Positions 1 through 9,199 of a stretch of 40,339 nucleotides of DNA are shown here, piece by piece. Numbering within the stretch: position 1 is the stretch's first letter; every line of letters starts with the position of its first letter. The notes under the pieces are model-generated. The model was not told the origin of the DNA. It saw nothing but the letters and a program-made list of their open reading frames with translations, and searched no databases. This DNA is from Paludibacteraceae bacterium (GTDB lineage: Bacteria; Bacteroidota; Bacteroidia; Bacteroidales; Paludibacteraceae): NCBI GenBank assembly GCA_017450685.1, contig JAFSTB010000023.1, positions 1-40,339 on the forward strand. Reading direction: 5' to 3'. Both the position numbers and the translations under genes were made by a program.

Positions 1-819
1 ACAAAACTTATCATCTGTGGTGTAGATATATGTTATGTCGCTCACCCACACTTGATTAACATAACAAATAGAGAGTTCTTTGACAAGATTTGGATACTTA
101 AAATAGACGTGATTAGAGTTGGTCGTATGGTGCGTCTTGCGAGGTGGAATTATGAGTTTATGCCTATGTAATAAACACAGGAACTTGTCTCTACCCATAT
201 CCATAGCATCTCCCAATACGGAACTGACAAGATAATAGAGTTTCAGACCACCTATAATCGGCATTTCAGCACGATATATTACCACTATTGACAATATCTC
301 TTGTTCTACTTCCAACTCACTAAAAGTCTTGCGTTTGTGCATGTAATAAGCCTGCTTCGTTTTGCCAAACAGTCCGCAGAGTGTCGCCATCGTTTCGGAC
401 GGGTACTCCACGGACAGGTTTTCTACTGTCTGCCAGACACCCCATACGAGCAAACTATATGGGGACCCCGTAACACAATCTTTTTTTAGCAGGTCAATGC
501 CGTCTTCGTGTTTGATGATTTCGAGAAGTCGCTCATAACCTGCTACTTTGAGTTTTTGATACTCAACCTCGCGGCGGAGTTTTTCATTCTCCACACGCAG
601 GTTCTCAAGGGCTTGGTCTTTTGCATCCATGTGAATAGAATTAGAACGCAAAGATACGCTTTTTAATCCATTTTTACAAGAACGGAGCCAAGTATTGAGG
701 GTGTTTTGTGGAATTCTCCACTTGGTGTAACATTCCACTTGTGTCATCCCTGACTGAAAATAGTCATCCAAAACTTGTTGTTTGAACGATTGAGAATAAT
801 GATTTAGTGTTCGCTTCAT
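1..819 (-). CDS. IS3-family transposase, OrfA-OrfB in one frame, C-terminus missing
   Basis: From the ATG at 819-817 the frame stays open for 273 codons to the window edge. The first ~60 residues are an OrfA helix-turn-helix (MKRTLNHYSQSFKQQVLDDY, then a TWL recognition-helix region). A leucine-zipper-like coiled coil follows at about 65-100. From about residue 140 the protein resembles OrfB (TLCGLFGKTKQAYY; later MGRDKFLCLLHRHKLI). The first catalytic Asp of the DDE triad is D261 in NQVWVSDITYI. In most IS3 elements orfA and orfB lie in different phases joined by a -1 frameshift on an A-rich slippery run. Here a run of seven A (minus strand, 481-487) sits at the junction, yet both halves read in the same frame with no stop. 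Whether the element is active cannot be told, since the rest of the catalytic domain is outside. Confidence 0.8.
   Translation of the reverse strand, partial: MKRTLNHYSQSFKQQVLDDYFQSGMTQVECYTKWRIPQNTLNTWLRSCKNGLKSVSLRSNSIHMDAKDQALENLRVENEKLRREVEYQKLKVAGYERLLEIIKHEDGIDLLKKDCVTGSPYSLLVWGVWQTVENLSVEYPSETMATLCGLFGKTKQAYYMHKRKTFSELEVEQEILSIVVIYRAEMPIIGGLKLYYLVSSVLGDAMDMGRDKFLCLLHRHKLIIPPRKTHHTTNSNHVYFKYPNLVKELSICYVNQVWVSDITYIYTTDDKFC
649..679 (-). promoter_or_regulatory. Promoter-like site inside the IS3 orfA region
   Basis: On the minus strand TATCTTTG (656-649) is preceded 20 bases upstream by TTG (679-677), the exact Bacteroidetes promoter layout used elsewhere here. An in-frame ATG lies just downstream at 630-628, so a transcript from here could encode a transposase lacking the N-terminal helix-turn-helix. 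It lies within coding sequence and could be chance. Confidence 0.4.
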
Positions 820-844
820 AAAACTAAAATCTTAAAATTTGACA

Positions 845-1061
845 CTTTTTATTCGTTTTATGAGTAAACCTATTTTAGGATAAGACAATGTACTCTGATT
901 AAGAATGAAACAACGAATATCGGTTATAACATCGCTATTCATATTAATGGAAAAGTGATTTGGCTGCAATATGCTTAAAGGATGTCGGTTCTTTTGAGAC
1001 ATTTTCTGAGTTGTAAATATAAGGCGACCGTGAATACGGAAGCAAACGGAAGAAGGAAAAC
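845..1061. other. Gene-poor gap between IS3 element and gapA terminator
   Basis: The roughly 300 bases between the transposase start and the gapA stop hold no convincing gene. Short open stretches exist on both strands (for example a 17-codon one from the ATG near 906), but none resembles a known protein. I saw no tRNA, repeat or canonical TAnnTTTG promoter. It may be debris around an insertion site; the only clear element is the gapA terminator at its far end. Confidence 0.5.
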
Positions 1062-1097
1062 AAAAATACCACGCATCTGACGATACGTGGTATTTTT
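1062..1097 (-). terminator. Intrinsic terminator of gapA
   Basis: A perfect 12-bp stem (AAAAATACCACG at 1062-1073 with CGTGGTATTTTT at 1086-1097) closes a 12-base loop. It lies 25 bases past the gapA stop. The A/T arms give a U-run on either strand, so it could work both ways. Confidence 0.85.
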
Positions 1098-1122
1098 GTT
1101 TAAGGAATAATCGAATGATTAT

Positions 1123-2154
<1,032 letters not shown>

Positions 2155-2243
2155 TTATTTGTAATGATTATTATCTCTTTAGTACTTGCCATAATGACTT
2201 GCGCGAACACTTATATGGCTTTATTTGTACATCTTGTAGTTTG

Positions 2244-2275
2244 CAAAGGTAGTCACTTTTAGGAAGTTGCACAAA
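2244..2275 (-). promoter_or_regulatory. gapA promoter
   Basis: Minus-strand TACCTTTG (2251-2244) with TTTG (2275-2272) 20 bases upstream. This matches the Bacteroidetes -7/-33 consensus and leaves a leader of about 100 bases before the gapA ATG. Confidence 0.8.
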
Positions 2276-2338
2276 AAGAAAAACGCTTTTGTTAAGTTAA
2301 GTTAGCAAATAACCAGGTCATTACCTACTTTCGTCGTT

Positions 2339-2758
2339 CTATTTTCTGCCGAAGTCAGCCGGTATTTCACCCCATAGTGTTGTTTCCCATTTGCGGATAT
2401 CTGTTTTCCATGTGTTTTGTCGAAGCCATTGCTCGGCTTTGCGTACCATAAGAAACAGGTCTTGGTTTTCTTTTCCCCATACAAGTTTACTCTTGCATTG
2501 TTTTTGTCTTACCCAAGCTAGTGCGGTTACGCTATCTGTATATATCACCCATGGCAGGTTATATTTTTTCAGATATGCCAATCCGAGCACCAGTGCGAGG
2601 AACTCGCCTATATTGTTAGTACCTTGCTTAAAAGGTCCTCTTCTGAACACTTCGGTACCTGTATCGGCAATCACGCCTCTGAACTCGAGCACGCCGGGGT
2701 TGCCTGAGCAAGCGGCATCAACGGCTAACGCTGGGTAAAGAGGTGTGATGGCAGACAT
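2339..2758 (-). CDS. rnhA: Ribonuclease H family protein (RNase HI-like)
   Basis: Predicted to cleave the RNA strand of RNA:DNA hybrids in the cytoplasm. The 139-residue protein is a single RNase H fold. The four metal-binding carboxylates are D14 in VDAACSGNPG, E52 in NNIGEFLAL, D75 in IYTDS and D135 in GEIPADFGRK. The last motif is the shortened Bacteroidetes type rather than the classic E. coli one. The start lies 14 bases past the stop of the lipoprotein gene upstream on the same strand, with no promoter between, so it is probably the last gene of the 4883-to-2339 unit. Why a cytoplasmic nuclease follows two surface proteins is unclear; it may simply be read-through. The family is confident, the gene symbol less so. 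Confidence 0.88.
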   Translation of the reverse strand: MSAITPLYPALAVDAACSGNPGVLEFRGVIADTGTEVFRRGPFKQGTNNIGEFLALVLGLAYLKKYNLPWVIYTDSVTALAWVRQKQCKSKLVWGKENQDLFLMVRKAEQWLRQNTWKTDIRKWETTLWGEIPADFGRK

Positions 2759-2772
2759 AGGTAAGCGTTTGA

Positions 2773-4002
2773 TTAGTAGTTTTGTACTAAGCGAACAGAG
2801 AAGGCACGATAGCGCAGATAACTAACATAAGAGAAGCCGTATGACTCGAAGAAGCCTATACCTTTGGCACTCTGTTGGTCATCTGCTGTGGATGACCAAT
2901 AGATACCCCAAGATGTCACATTCTCCACGGCTGTGCCATAGCGTCGTCCGGCGCAAGGCAGGAACACGGCACCTTCGTTTTCCCACATCTGCCATATTTG
3001 CGCAGAAGTAGCAAGGTTGGTATTCCAGTCATTGGGGTTAGGAGTAAAGCCAAGAGCAGCGATGTTGGTTCCGTCGGGGAAGAGGACATATCCGTGAACG
3101 CCCATCACAGTGGCTTGACCACGCAGGTCTTCTGCATTGGAACGACCGTTAAGCAGGTAGCGCCATTCGTCAGCCGTCAGTGTACGCCATTGTCCTATTT
3201 GGTTTTTGCCGTTGGAGATAGCGTTATAAACGCCCCAATCGAAATAGCGGCTATTGCCTGTGAGGTTAACATCGCCCTGGTTCATTGACGGACCATAGCC
3301 ATAGGTGTTATACTCTTCAAACATCACGGTGTCGCTTGTTGACCATGGTTCGAAGTTGGCAGCATAGCGGTCGAGCAGTGTATTGTCGTATCCGCTTGTT
3401 CCCCAAGCGAACAAGTCGATCCAACCATTATAATCTTCTGCTATATTAGAATTGGCGGCGCCTATCACATCCCACTGATTATTAGCGAAGCGCCAAACGC
3501 CCGCAGCCTCTTCGTTGTCGGCAGTGGCGTGAGTGCCTGCAGTGGCGTGATATTGCAGATTGCCGCGTGAGAAACGCACACGTTTGCCTGAACCGACAGA
3601 GAAGACACCTGCCAAGAATCCGTCACCGTCTATTTCCACTTCCGGAACGACATTGACACCTCTACCTATAGTCAGTTTTGCCTGTTCACCTTTTTCGCTA
3701 ACGAAGAGTAGTGTTGTTGTGGCAGCAGTACCTTTGTCAACTGTAACAAACACTTCTGCGTTACCGCGTCCTTGGAGAGGAAAGACATTGACCCAAGATG
3801 CCGTTTCCATCATATCAACGAACCAATTGCCTTCGGCATTGATATTCACCGAGAACTCCTCACCTTCCAGCGCCACGTTCTTATAAGCCGGCGAACAAGA
3901 GAAAGTTTTGACATTATCACCGTCGGACGGTGAAGAACTGCTTTTGCATGCAGTTAGCCCAAGAAACAGAATAGGGCATAATGCTAAAAGAACTTTTTTC
4001 AT
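2773..4002 (-). CDS. BACON-domain lipoprotein with C-type-lectin-like C-terminal region
   Basis: A predicted outer-membrane lipoprotein of 409 residues. The signal peptide ends in a lipobox with lipidated C19 (GLTAC). Residues ~31-118 match a BACON domain, a small Ig-like fold of Bacteroidetes surface proteins, with the typical W...V.P..G.G pattern. Residues ~126-409 resemble the large secreted family beginning KRVRFSRGNLQY and containing RFANNQWDVIG and IDLFAWGTSGY. The end (YWSST ... AFSVRLVQNY) resembles formylglycine-enzyme/C-type-lectin folds. The ligand is unknown. It follows the LRR gene by 17 bases and is probably cotranscribed from the 4937 promoter. The C-terminal motif also occurs in proteins diversified by retroelements, but no reverse transcriptase or template repeat is visible here. 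Confidence 0.8.
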   Translation of the reverse strand: MKKVLLALCPILFLGLTACKSSSSPSDGDNVKTFSCSPAYKNVALEGEEFSVNINAEGNWFVDMMETASWVNVFPLQGRGNAEVFVTVDKGTAATTTLLFVSEKGEQAKLTIGRGVNVVPEVEIDGDGFLAGVFSVGSGKRVRFSRGNLQYHATAGTHATADNEEAAGVWRFANNQWDVIGAANSNIAEDYNGWIDLFAWGTSGYDNTLLDRYAANFEPWSTSDTVMFEEYNTYGYGPSMNQGDVNLTGNSRYFDWGVYNAISNGKNQIGQWRTLTADEWRYLLNGRSNAEDLRGQATVMGVHGYVLFPDGTNIAALGFTPNPNDWNTNLATSAQIWQMWENEGAVFLPCAGRRYGTAVENVTSWGIYWSSTADDQQSAKGIGFFESYGFSYVSYLRYRAFSVRLVQNY

Positions 4003-4019
4003 TGTATAGGTTTTTAATG

Positions 4020-4883
4020 TTATTTGACTACTTTCTTGCCGTTGATGATATACATCCCTTTAGGCAGTTGTGATTGGTCGGTACCAAGATACGTACCGGT
4101 AATACTATATATGCCCTCTTTTTTGTTTACTATCATTTCACTTATATCGGTAGGTTGTACCCCGGTGAAATAAGTGAAATAGTCGCCTATACCGGGGGTA
4201 TTGAGGTAGGCGTTATAACTACCGTCGGGGATAATTATCTGTGCATCGCGCGGTGTTTCCACACCTTCTTTATTCCAAGGTGTGAGTGAACCATCCACAC
4301 CGCAATGAGGCGGTATGGCACTTTCAAAAGTGATGGTGGTAACATTCTCCAAAAGGATAGAGGAAACGCCTAAACTATCGATTGTAGTGGGAAAAGTGAT
4401 GGAAGTGAAGCCGGTATATATACCTTCGTTTTCCACCAATGTCAGTCCGTCGGGAAGGGTAATATCGCCTGTCATATTGGGCATTTGGCTGAGTGCACCT
4501 TCGCGTATGATTTCGATGTTTGACGGCAGATTGAAACTTATGGACTTGGCTGTGCAGTTTTTCAGTGCACCTGCACCTATCTCCACCACGTCAAAGACAT
4601 GGAGTCCGTCAGAACTGCCTTGTTCACCAATGATAGCCAACTTATAGGTAAAAGTGCGCGGGATAATCAGTTCTTCTATATCGTAGTATGGTTTGGAAGC
4701 CACATCGCGCTGAACGATAATAGCCTTTTGTGTGCATGTGTTGTAATAGCAATAGAGGTACTTATTTTCCGAATCTTTATATCGGGTCACACCTTCTATA
4801 CACATTTCGTTTGTTTCTGCCTTAACAGGCATACTCGAAAGCGAAAGAAAGATTAAGCAGAGCAATAAATATATTTTCTTCAT
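4020..4883 (-). CDS. Secreted leucine-rich-repeat (BspA-like) surface protein
   Basis: A 287-residue exported protein. An N-terminal signal peptide of ~22 residues (MKKIYLLLCLIFLSLSS, cleavage near VKA) precedes a BspA/LRR_5-type region at roughly 90-205, seen as the recurring pattern of a beta-strand followed by LP/P turns (for example SISFNLPSNIEIIREGAL and ITLPDGLTLVENEG). The last ~30 residues (GIYSITGTYLG then LPKGMYIINGKKVVK) look like the short C-terminal tails of Bacteroidales surface proteins, some of which are type IX secretion signals; this is a resemblance only. It is the first gene of a unit with its own promoter, followed by the BACON lipoprotein. BspA-like proteins often bind host or matrix ligands, but the target here is unknown. 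Confidence 0.8.
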   Translation of the reverse strand: MKKIYLLLCLIFLSLSSMPVKAETNEMCIEGVTRYKDSENKYLYCYYNTCTQKAIIVQRDVASKPYYDIEELIIPRTFTYKLAIIGEQGSSDGLHVFDVVEIGAGALKNCTAKSISFNLPSNIEIIREGALSQMPNMTGDITLPDGLTLVENEGIYTGFTSITFPTTIDSLGVSSILLENVTTITFESAIPPHCGVDGSLTPWNKEGVETPRDAQIIIPDGSYNAYLNTPGIGDYFTYFTGVQPTDISEMIVNKKEGIYSITGTYLGTDQSQLPKGMYIINGKKVVK

Positions 4884-4936
4884 AGGTCAGATGATTTATG
4901 TTTAACATACGTTTTCATACCCTATTCTCAGCCGTG

Positions 4937-4968
4937 CAAAGATAATGTCTTTGCTTCGATTAGCCAAA
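4937..4968 (-). promoter_or_regulatory. Promoter of the LRR-lipoprotein-RNase H unit
   Basis: Minus-strand TATCTTTG (4944-4937) with TTTG (4968-4965) 20 bases upstream, about 55 bases before the LRR gene ATG. It also lies just past the radA stop, so the preceding operon ends against it. I see no hairpin terminator between. Confidence 0.78.
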
Positions 4969-4991
4969 TAAATGCCTTATTTTTCCTATTT

Positions 4992-6377
4992 TTACGTATC
5001 TTGATTATTATTTTTTGATTTAGTGACGTCAAAAAGCAGTCGAAAAGCCTCAGCCACTCGCCTGACGGGTACGACGGATATATGTCTATTATCGCTTTTC
5101 AATTGTTGTCCGGCGGGTATGAGTATTCGTTTGAAGCCTAATTTTTCGGCTTCTTGTATTCGCTGTTCAAGTCTGTTAACGGGCCGTATTTCGCCTGCCA
5201 ATCCCACTTCTCCCGTAAAGCAGGTATCAGCGGGTAGTGCCATATCCATATTCGATGATAGTACGGCTGCGAGTACAGCGAGGTCGATAGCCGGGTCATT
5301 GACACGCAATCCGCCAGCTATATTAAGGAATACATCTTTTTGCAGTAAACGAAACCCCACTCTTTTTTCGAGAACGGCGAGCAGCATATTGAGTCTTCTG
5401 CCATCGAAGCCAGTTGAGGAGCGTTGTGGTGTACCATAAGCGGCACTGCTTACGAGGGCTTGCACTTCAATCATCAGCGGTCGTATGCCTTCTATAGCAG
5501 AGGCGATGGCGATACCGCTCAAACCTTCACGATTGGCAGAGAGAAGCAGTTCAGAGGGGTTGCTCACCTCGCGCAAACCATCTTGTTGCATCTCAAAGAT
5601 ACCTAACTCACTGGTGGAGCCAAAGCGGTTTTTTTGCGCACGCAAGATACGGTACATATAATGCTGGTCGCCCTCGAATTGCAAGACTGTATCCACTATG
5701 TGTTCCAACACTTTAGGTCCGGCTAATGAACCTTCTTTGGTGATGTGACCGACAATGATAAACGGTATGTTTTTTTCTTTTGCGAACTGCAATATCCTTG
5801 CCGCACATTCTCTCACTTGGCTAAGGCTGCCTATACTTGATTCAACCTGCTGTGTACCAACCGTCTGTATGGAGTCAACGACCACTATATCGGGTTGTAG
5901 GTTTGCGGCTTGTTGCAATATATTATCAAGTGATGTATCGCTGATGATAAACAGGTTATCGGGATTGCCTGCCAATCGTTCGGCTCTGAGTTTGAGTTGT
6001 TTGAGCGATTCTTCTCCGCTGGCATAGAGTGTCTTTTTCTCTTTCAATTGCATGAGCACCTGCAATGCCAATGTTGATTTGCCTATGCCGGGTTCGCCGC
6101 CGAGCAGTACCAGACTGCCTTTGACCAGTCCGCCGCCCAAGACGCGATTAAGTTCGCCGCAATGCATATCGATGCGTTCTTCCGACTGTGCTTCAATATC
6201 TTGAATACGTTGTGGTTGACCGTTGAAGCGAGACATAAAACTAACCTTTGACGGTGCAGAGGCAGTCACTTCTTCGCTATACGTACCCCACTCACCACAA
6301 ACCGGGCAACGCCCTAACATCTGCGGTGCTTTGGCACCACAGGACGAGCAGACATATTGTATAATAGGACGAGCCAT
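4992..6377 (-). CDS. radA: DNA repair protein RadA
   Basis: A RecA-like ATPase that promotes branch migration during recombination and helps process stalled forks. Full length at 461 residues. The N-terminal zinc finger has C10, C13, C24 and C27. The Walker A motif is GGEPGIGKST (93-102), and the Walker B region is DIVVVDSIQT (about 163-172). The RadA-specific KNRFG motif is at 249-253. The C-terminal third is the Lon-protease-like domain (for example GLSGIAIASAIEG and CFTGEVGLAGEIRPV). It begins 12 bases after the rnz stop and is the last gene of the dnaN operon, placing a recombination protein with the sliding clamp and an exonuclease. Confidence 0.97.
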   Translation of the reverse strand: MARPIIQYVCSSCGAKAPQMLGRCPVCGEWGTYSEEVTASAPSKVSFMSRFNGQPQRIQDIEAQSEERIDMHCGELNRVLGGGLVKGSLVLLGGEPGIGKSTLALQVLMQLKEKKTLYASGEESLKQLKLRAERLAGNPDNLFIISDTSLDNILQQAANLQPDIVVVDSIQTVGTQQVESSIGSLSQVRECAARILQFAKEKNIPFIIVGHITKEGSLAGPKVLEHIVDTVLQFEGDQHYMYRILRAQKNRFGSTSELGIFEMQQDGLREVSNPSELLLSANREGLSGIAIASAIEGIRPLMIEVQALVSSAAYGTPQRSSTGFDGRRLNMLLAVLEKRVGFRLLQKDVFLNIAGGLRVNDPAIDLAVLAAVLSSNMDMALPADTCFTGEVGLAGEIRPVNRLEQRIQEAEKLGFKRILIPAGQQLKSDNRHISVVPVRRVAEAFRLLFDVTKSKNNNQDT

Positions 6378-6389
6378 GGAGAGTGATTA

Positions 6390-7196
6390 TCAAAGTGTTA
6401 GAACCATCTTTTCTTCCGCTTTCAGTGTATTGGGGAAGATCTCTTGTGCTTCTTTAAGGAAGAGGTTGTGGTCGTCTATTCTGGCAGAATAATGGCCGAT
6501 GATGAGTTGTCCCGCTTGTGCTTTTTGCGCTATTTGTGCTGCCTGACGGGCTGTGGAATGTGTATGTTTCTTGCATTTATCGGCGAACTCCTCAGTATAT
6601 GTTGCTTCATGATAGAGTGTATCAACACCCTCTATGATTGGCACTATCTTCTCTGAATACATAGTATCAGAGCAGTAGGCATATCTTTTGCGTTGTTCGA
6701 CATAGAACTGTCCTTGCTCATCTTTTTTTCTGTGCCTTTCGGTGAAGAGGAAGCCGCAGCACGGCACTTTATGTTTGAGCGGGATAGAAGTGACGGTCAC
6801 TGTTCTATCCTCGAAGATCACTTCTTCTTTACGCGGGTTAATATGGTGAAAGACAAGTTCGTAGGTAAGGTCATTGCAATGGTAGTCCAGCCAAGGGCGT
6901 AGCAGTTTTTCGAGGTCAGCATGCGCATAGATATGCAGAGGCTGCGTTCTTGACATCATACCCAATGTGGAAATCAGTCCTATCAGTCCGAAGCAATGGT
7001 CACCGTGCAAATGGCTGATAAACACGGTGTATAGCCGTGTCGTTTTTATTCCCATTCGTTGTATGGTGAGTTGTACCCCTTCGCCACAATCGATGAGGAA
7101 CGACTTATCGCACAACTCCACTATCTGTCCTGACGGGGAGTTTTGATAGGTCGGTTTAGCCGAACCGCAGCCTAATATGGTCAGTTTGCCGGTCAT
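6390..7196 (-). CDS. rnz: Ribonuclease Z (tRNA 3'-endonuclease)
   Basis: A metallo-beta-lactamase-fold enzyme that removes 3' trailers from pre-tRNA. The zinc motif HLHGDH is at 62-67. Further ligands lie in YCSDTMY, HEATY, the HTHSTA motif and GHYSAR near the C-terminus. At 268 residues it is shorter than the ~300 usual for the family. The shortfall seems to lie in the middle, between the CCGFLF and YAYCSDT blocks, while all catalytic motifs are kept. It sits 17 bases after the DUF4954 gene and 12 before radA. Trailer removal fits a genome where CCA is not always encoded (the tmRNA here lacks it), and a CCA-adding enzyme is also present in the window. Confidence 0.95.
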   Translation of the reverse strand: MTGKLTILGCGSAKPTYQNSPSGQIVELCDKSFLIDCGEGVQLTIQRMGIKTTRLYTVFISHLHGDHCFGLIGLISTLGMMSRTQPLHIYAHADLEKLLRPWLDYHCNDLTYELVFHHINPRKEEVIFEDRTVTVTSIPLKHKVPCCGFLFTERHRKKDEQGQFYVEQRKRYAYCSDTMYSEKIVPIIEGVDTLYHEATYTEEFADKCKKHTHSTARQAAQIAQKAQAGQLIIGHYSARIDDHNLFLKEAQEIFPNTLKAEEKMVLTL

Positions 7197-7213
7197 CGTT
7201 GTGTATTGCTGTC

Positions 7214-9199
7214 TTATTGGGTGATAGCATCTAATTGTTGCAGCACTTTATCTCCCAAAGCCGATTTGCGTTCTATATGTTCGAGCACAGCTTTGACGAA
7301 CGGGTTATCATCGAATCGTCCGCGTACTGATTCGAAGTCGGCTTGTCGTTGAGAGTCGTCGCCATCAACGCCGAAGCCTGTTTGGCTATTGAGGTCAAAC
7401 TCTTTTCTGGCATCGTCATACACCATTCTGTCTAATCTGACGACAGCCTCTTTCCATTGATAGATAGCCTGTTTCACTTGCTCTAAAGAGACCTTTTCAG
7501 CCTCTGTTTGCCATAGATAGAGCAGTTTATGGCTTGCCCATGTCCATTCGTAAGTGTAATAATGAGCATGCATATCCATCAGCCGCTCTTGAATAGATAC
7601 GAGTGTTTCTTTTCCGCTTTCTATGTCATCCAACAGTTGTGATACGATATTTTTTGGTGCTATCAGTCCTGCCATATCTGTCCATTCGCCAACACCTGCT
7701 TCTGTATCAGGTTGCAGGGCTTGCCGGAGTTGAGCAAGAGTGGTGGGTTGTGTCTTTTGCAGACGGGTGATGAGCGAGTTACCCAAGAACTTGGCTATTC
7801 CCATTCTATATAGTTCGAGACCATGAACAAGTGAAGAGTTACGGATCTTGCAGTTGTGATAGCCATATACTTCGGTGTTCAATCCGCTGACAGTCTGTAT
7901 TTCTTTGAGCAGTTCACATCCCGCCCACATTTTCTGCACGGTGTAAGGTGAGAGCAGGTTGTAGTTAATCGGGTCGAGCAGGTTCGGGTCTTTTCTCAGG
8001 TCACGCTTGGGCCATTTTTGCGCATCGCGTATAGTGCCCACCGTTCGAAGATTAGCACCGGGGACGAGATACGACTCCGAGTTGTTTTCTATCAGATAAG
8101 AGAATGGTAAGTCAGAGGTGTCGGCGTGGTTGGTATGTCGCCCCATAACCAAACTAAAAGCCCCCACTCTACTGGGCCAAAGCAGATAAGAGTCGGACGT
8201 GGTCTTGGCTCCGCGTTCGGCTATGCCTTGGTGTATAGGACCTAACTTATACATGTGGTTCGACTGGTTACTACCCGACCCTGCATTCAGGAAAGAGAAC
8301 ATACCTGCTATCAGAAGAGTGGACTTATGGTGAGTGACGGTGTACGGACCGGCAAAGATGGCAGTTGCTTCACCATGCATACCTTGGCAGTTGGAGAAGA
8401 AGAGAGAATCGCCGGCGGAGTAGTGTTTATCGAAGATACATCCTTGTCCCACAAAACACCTATCCACTATTGTAGAATCCCCTATCTCAACGCCGGAGGA
8501 GATAATGAAATTAGCACATTTGACACCCGACCCTAATTTCACCGGTGCATATTCGTTGGAATTGACAGAGCCGTTTTTCAAGCGGGACACTCCTGTTATC
8601 TTAGCATAATCACCTATACGCACGTTCTTTATCGAACCGGCATTGAGGATACGTACATGCGAACCGATATGTCCCATTTCGGAGGTCTGTTCTTTAGCGT
8701 AAGCATCTATCATCTCGTCCACTTTCTGTATGAGTTTAGGGCGATGGCGATAGAGTGTCAGGATATATGCCAAAGGTGCTGACAGGTAGTCGAAGATAGG
8801 TATCTCTCTGCCTCCGCCTTCATTCATTACAGGCACACGAATACCGTTGCCAAAAGCGGTGGGACCATCCACTAAAATGGCATTGACGTTCTCAATGCAG
8901 GTGTGGTCACCTATGACATAATTGGCGATATAGTTATGAATATTATATAGGTGGCAGTCGTCGCCTATGACACAGTTATGAATAGTGGCATTGCTTATAC
9001 CCGTATGCACTTTCACACCACCGGGCATAACAAATTCGCTCTTGAACACACCAATCTTCACCTCTCCTGAAAAGCGCGTATTATTAACGTACAACGGGTC
9101 AAAACCGTCTTTTACATATATGGTTTGCCAATCGGCGGCTGTACAACCTTGGCTGAGCAAACACTGTTTTTCTTGTTCGGTAAGGGAACGATAGGTCAT
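7214..9199 (-). CDS. DUF4954 family protein (left-handed beta-helix, function unknown)
   Basis: A 661-residue protein matching, from memory, the Bacteroidetes DUF4954 family. Roughly residues 40-290 are rich in hexapeptide-like repeats (I/V-G-D pattern, for example VIGDDCHLYN, VIGDHTCIEN, VRIGDYAKITG, VEIGDSTIVDRCFVG), as in sugar-nucleotide acyl- and uridylyltransferases. The C-terminal half is mainly alpha-helical with no recognised motif (for example DIESGKETLVSIQERL). There is no signal peptide. Its ATG overlaps the stop of the upstream exonuclease gene (ATGA at 9199-9196), indicating translational coupling. A sugar-nucleotide or acyl-transfer role is plausible from the fold, but nothing links it to its DNA-metabolism neighbours. 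Function unknown. Confidence 0.88.
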   Translation of the reverse strand: MTYRSLTEQEKQCLLSQGCTAADWQTIYVKDGFDPLYVNNTRFSGEVKIGVFKSEFVMPGGVKVHTGISNATIHNCVIGDDCHLYNIHNYIANYVIGDHTCIENVNAILVDGPTAFGNGIRVPVMNEGGGREIPIFDYLSAPLAYILTLYRHRPKLIQKVDEMIDAYAKEQTSEMGHIGSHVRILNAGSIKNVRIGDYAKITGVSRLKNGSVNSNEYAPVKLGSGVKCANFIISSGVEIGDSTIVDRCFVGQGCIFDKHYSAGDSLFFSNCQGMHGEATAIFAGPYTVTHHKSTLLIAGMFSFLNAGSGSNQSNHMYKLGPIHQGIAERGAKTTSDSYLLWPSRVGAFSLVMGRHTNHADTSDLPFSYLIENNSESYLVPGANLRTVGTIRDAQKWPKRDLRKDPNLLDPINYNLLSPYTVQKMWAGCELLKEIQTVSGLNTEVYGYHNCKIRNSSLVHGLELYRMGIAKFLGNSLITRLQKTQPTTLAQLRQALQPDTEAGVGEWTDMAGLIAPKNIVSQLLDDIESGKETLVSIQERLMDMHAHYYTYEWTWASHKLLYLWQTEAEKVSLEQVKQAIYQWKEAVVRLDRMVYDDARKEFDLNSQTGFGVDGDDSQRQADFESVRGRFDDNPFVKAVLEHIERKSALGDKVLQQLDAITQ

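Larger units (their letters stand above)
1..844 (-). mobile_element. IS3-family insertion sequence, partial (runs off left edge)
   Basis: The first ~0.8 kb carries the 5' part of an IS3-type transposase gene read leftwards; the rest lies outside the window. The right boundary is a guess: IS3 ends usually begin with TG, and a minus-strand TGTCAAATTTTAAG ending at about 844, 25 bases before the start codon, is a candidate terminal repeat. The other end is not visible, so neither the inverted repeat nor a target duplication can be confirmed. Confidence 0.75.

Noticed and set aside
2773..2900. Possible diversity-generating retroelement target at the lipoprotein C-terminus
   Set aside because: The fold-like ending fits, but no reverse transcriptase, template repeat or near-copy of this sequence is visible in the window.
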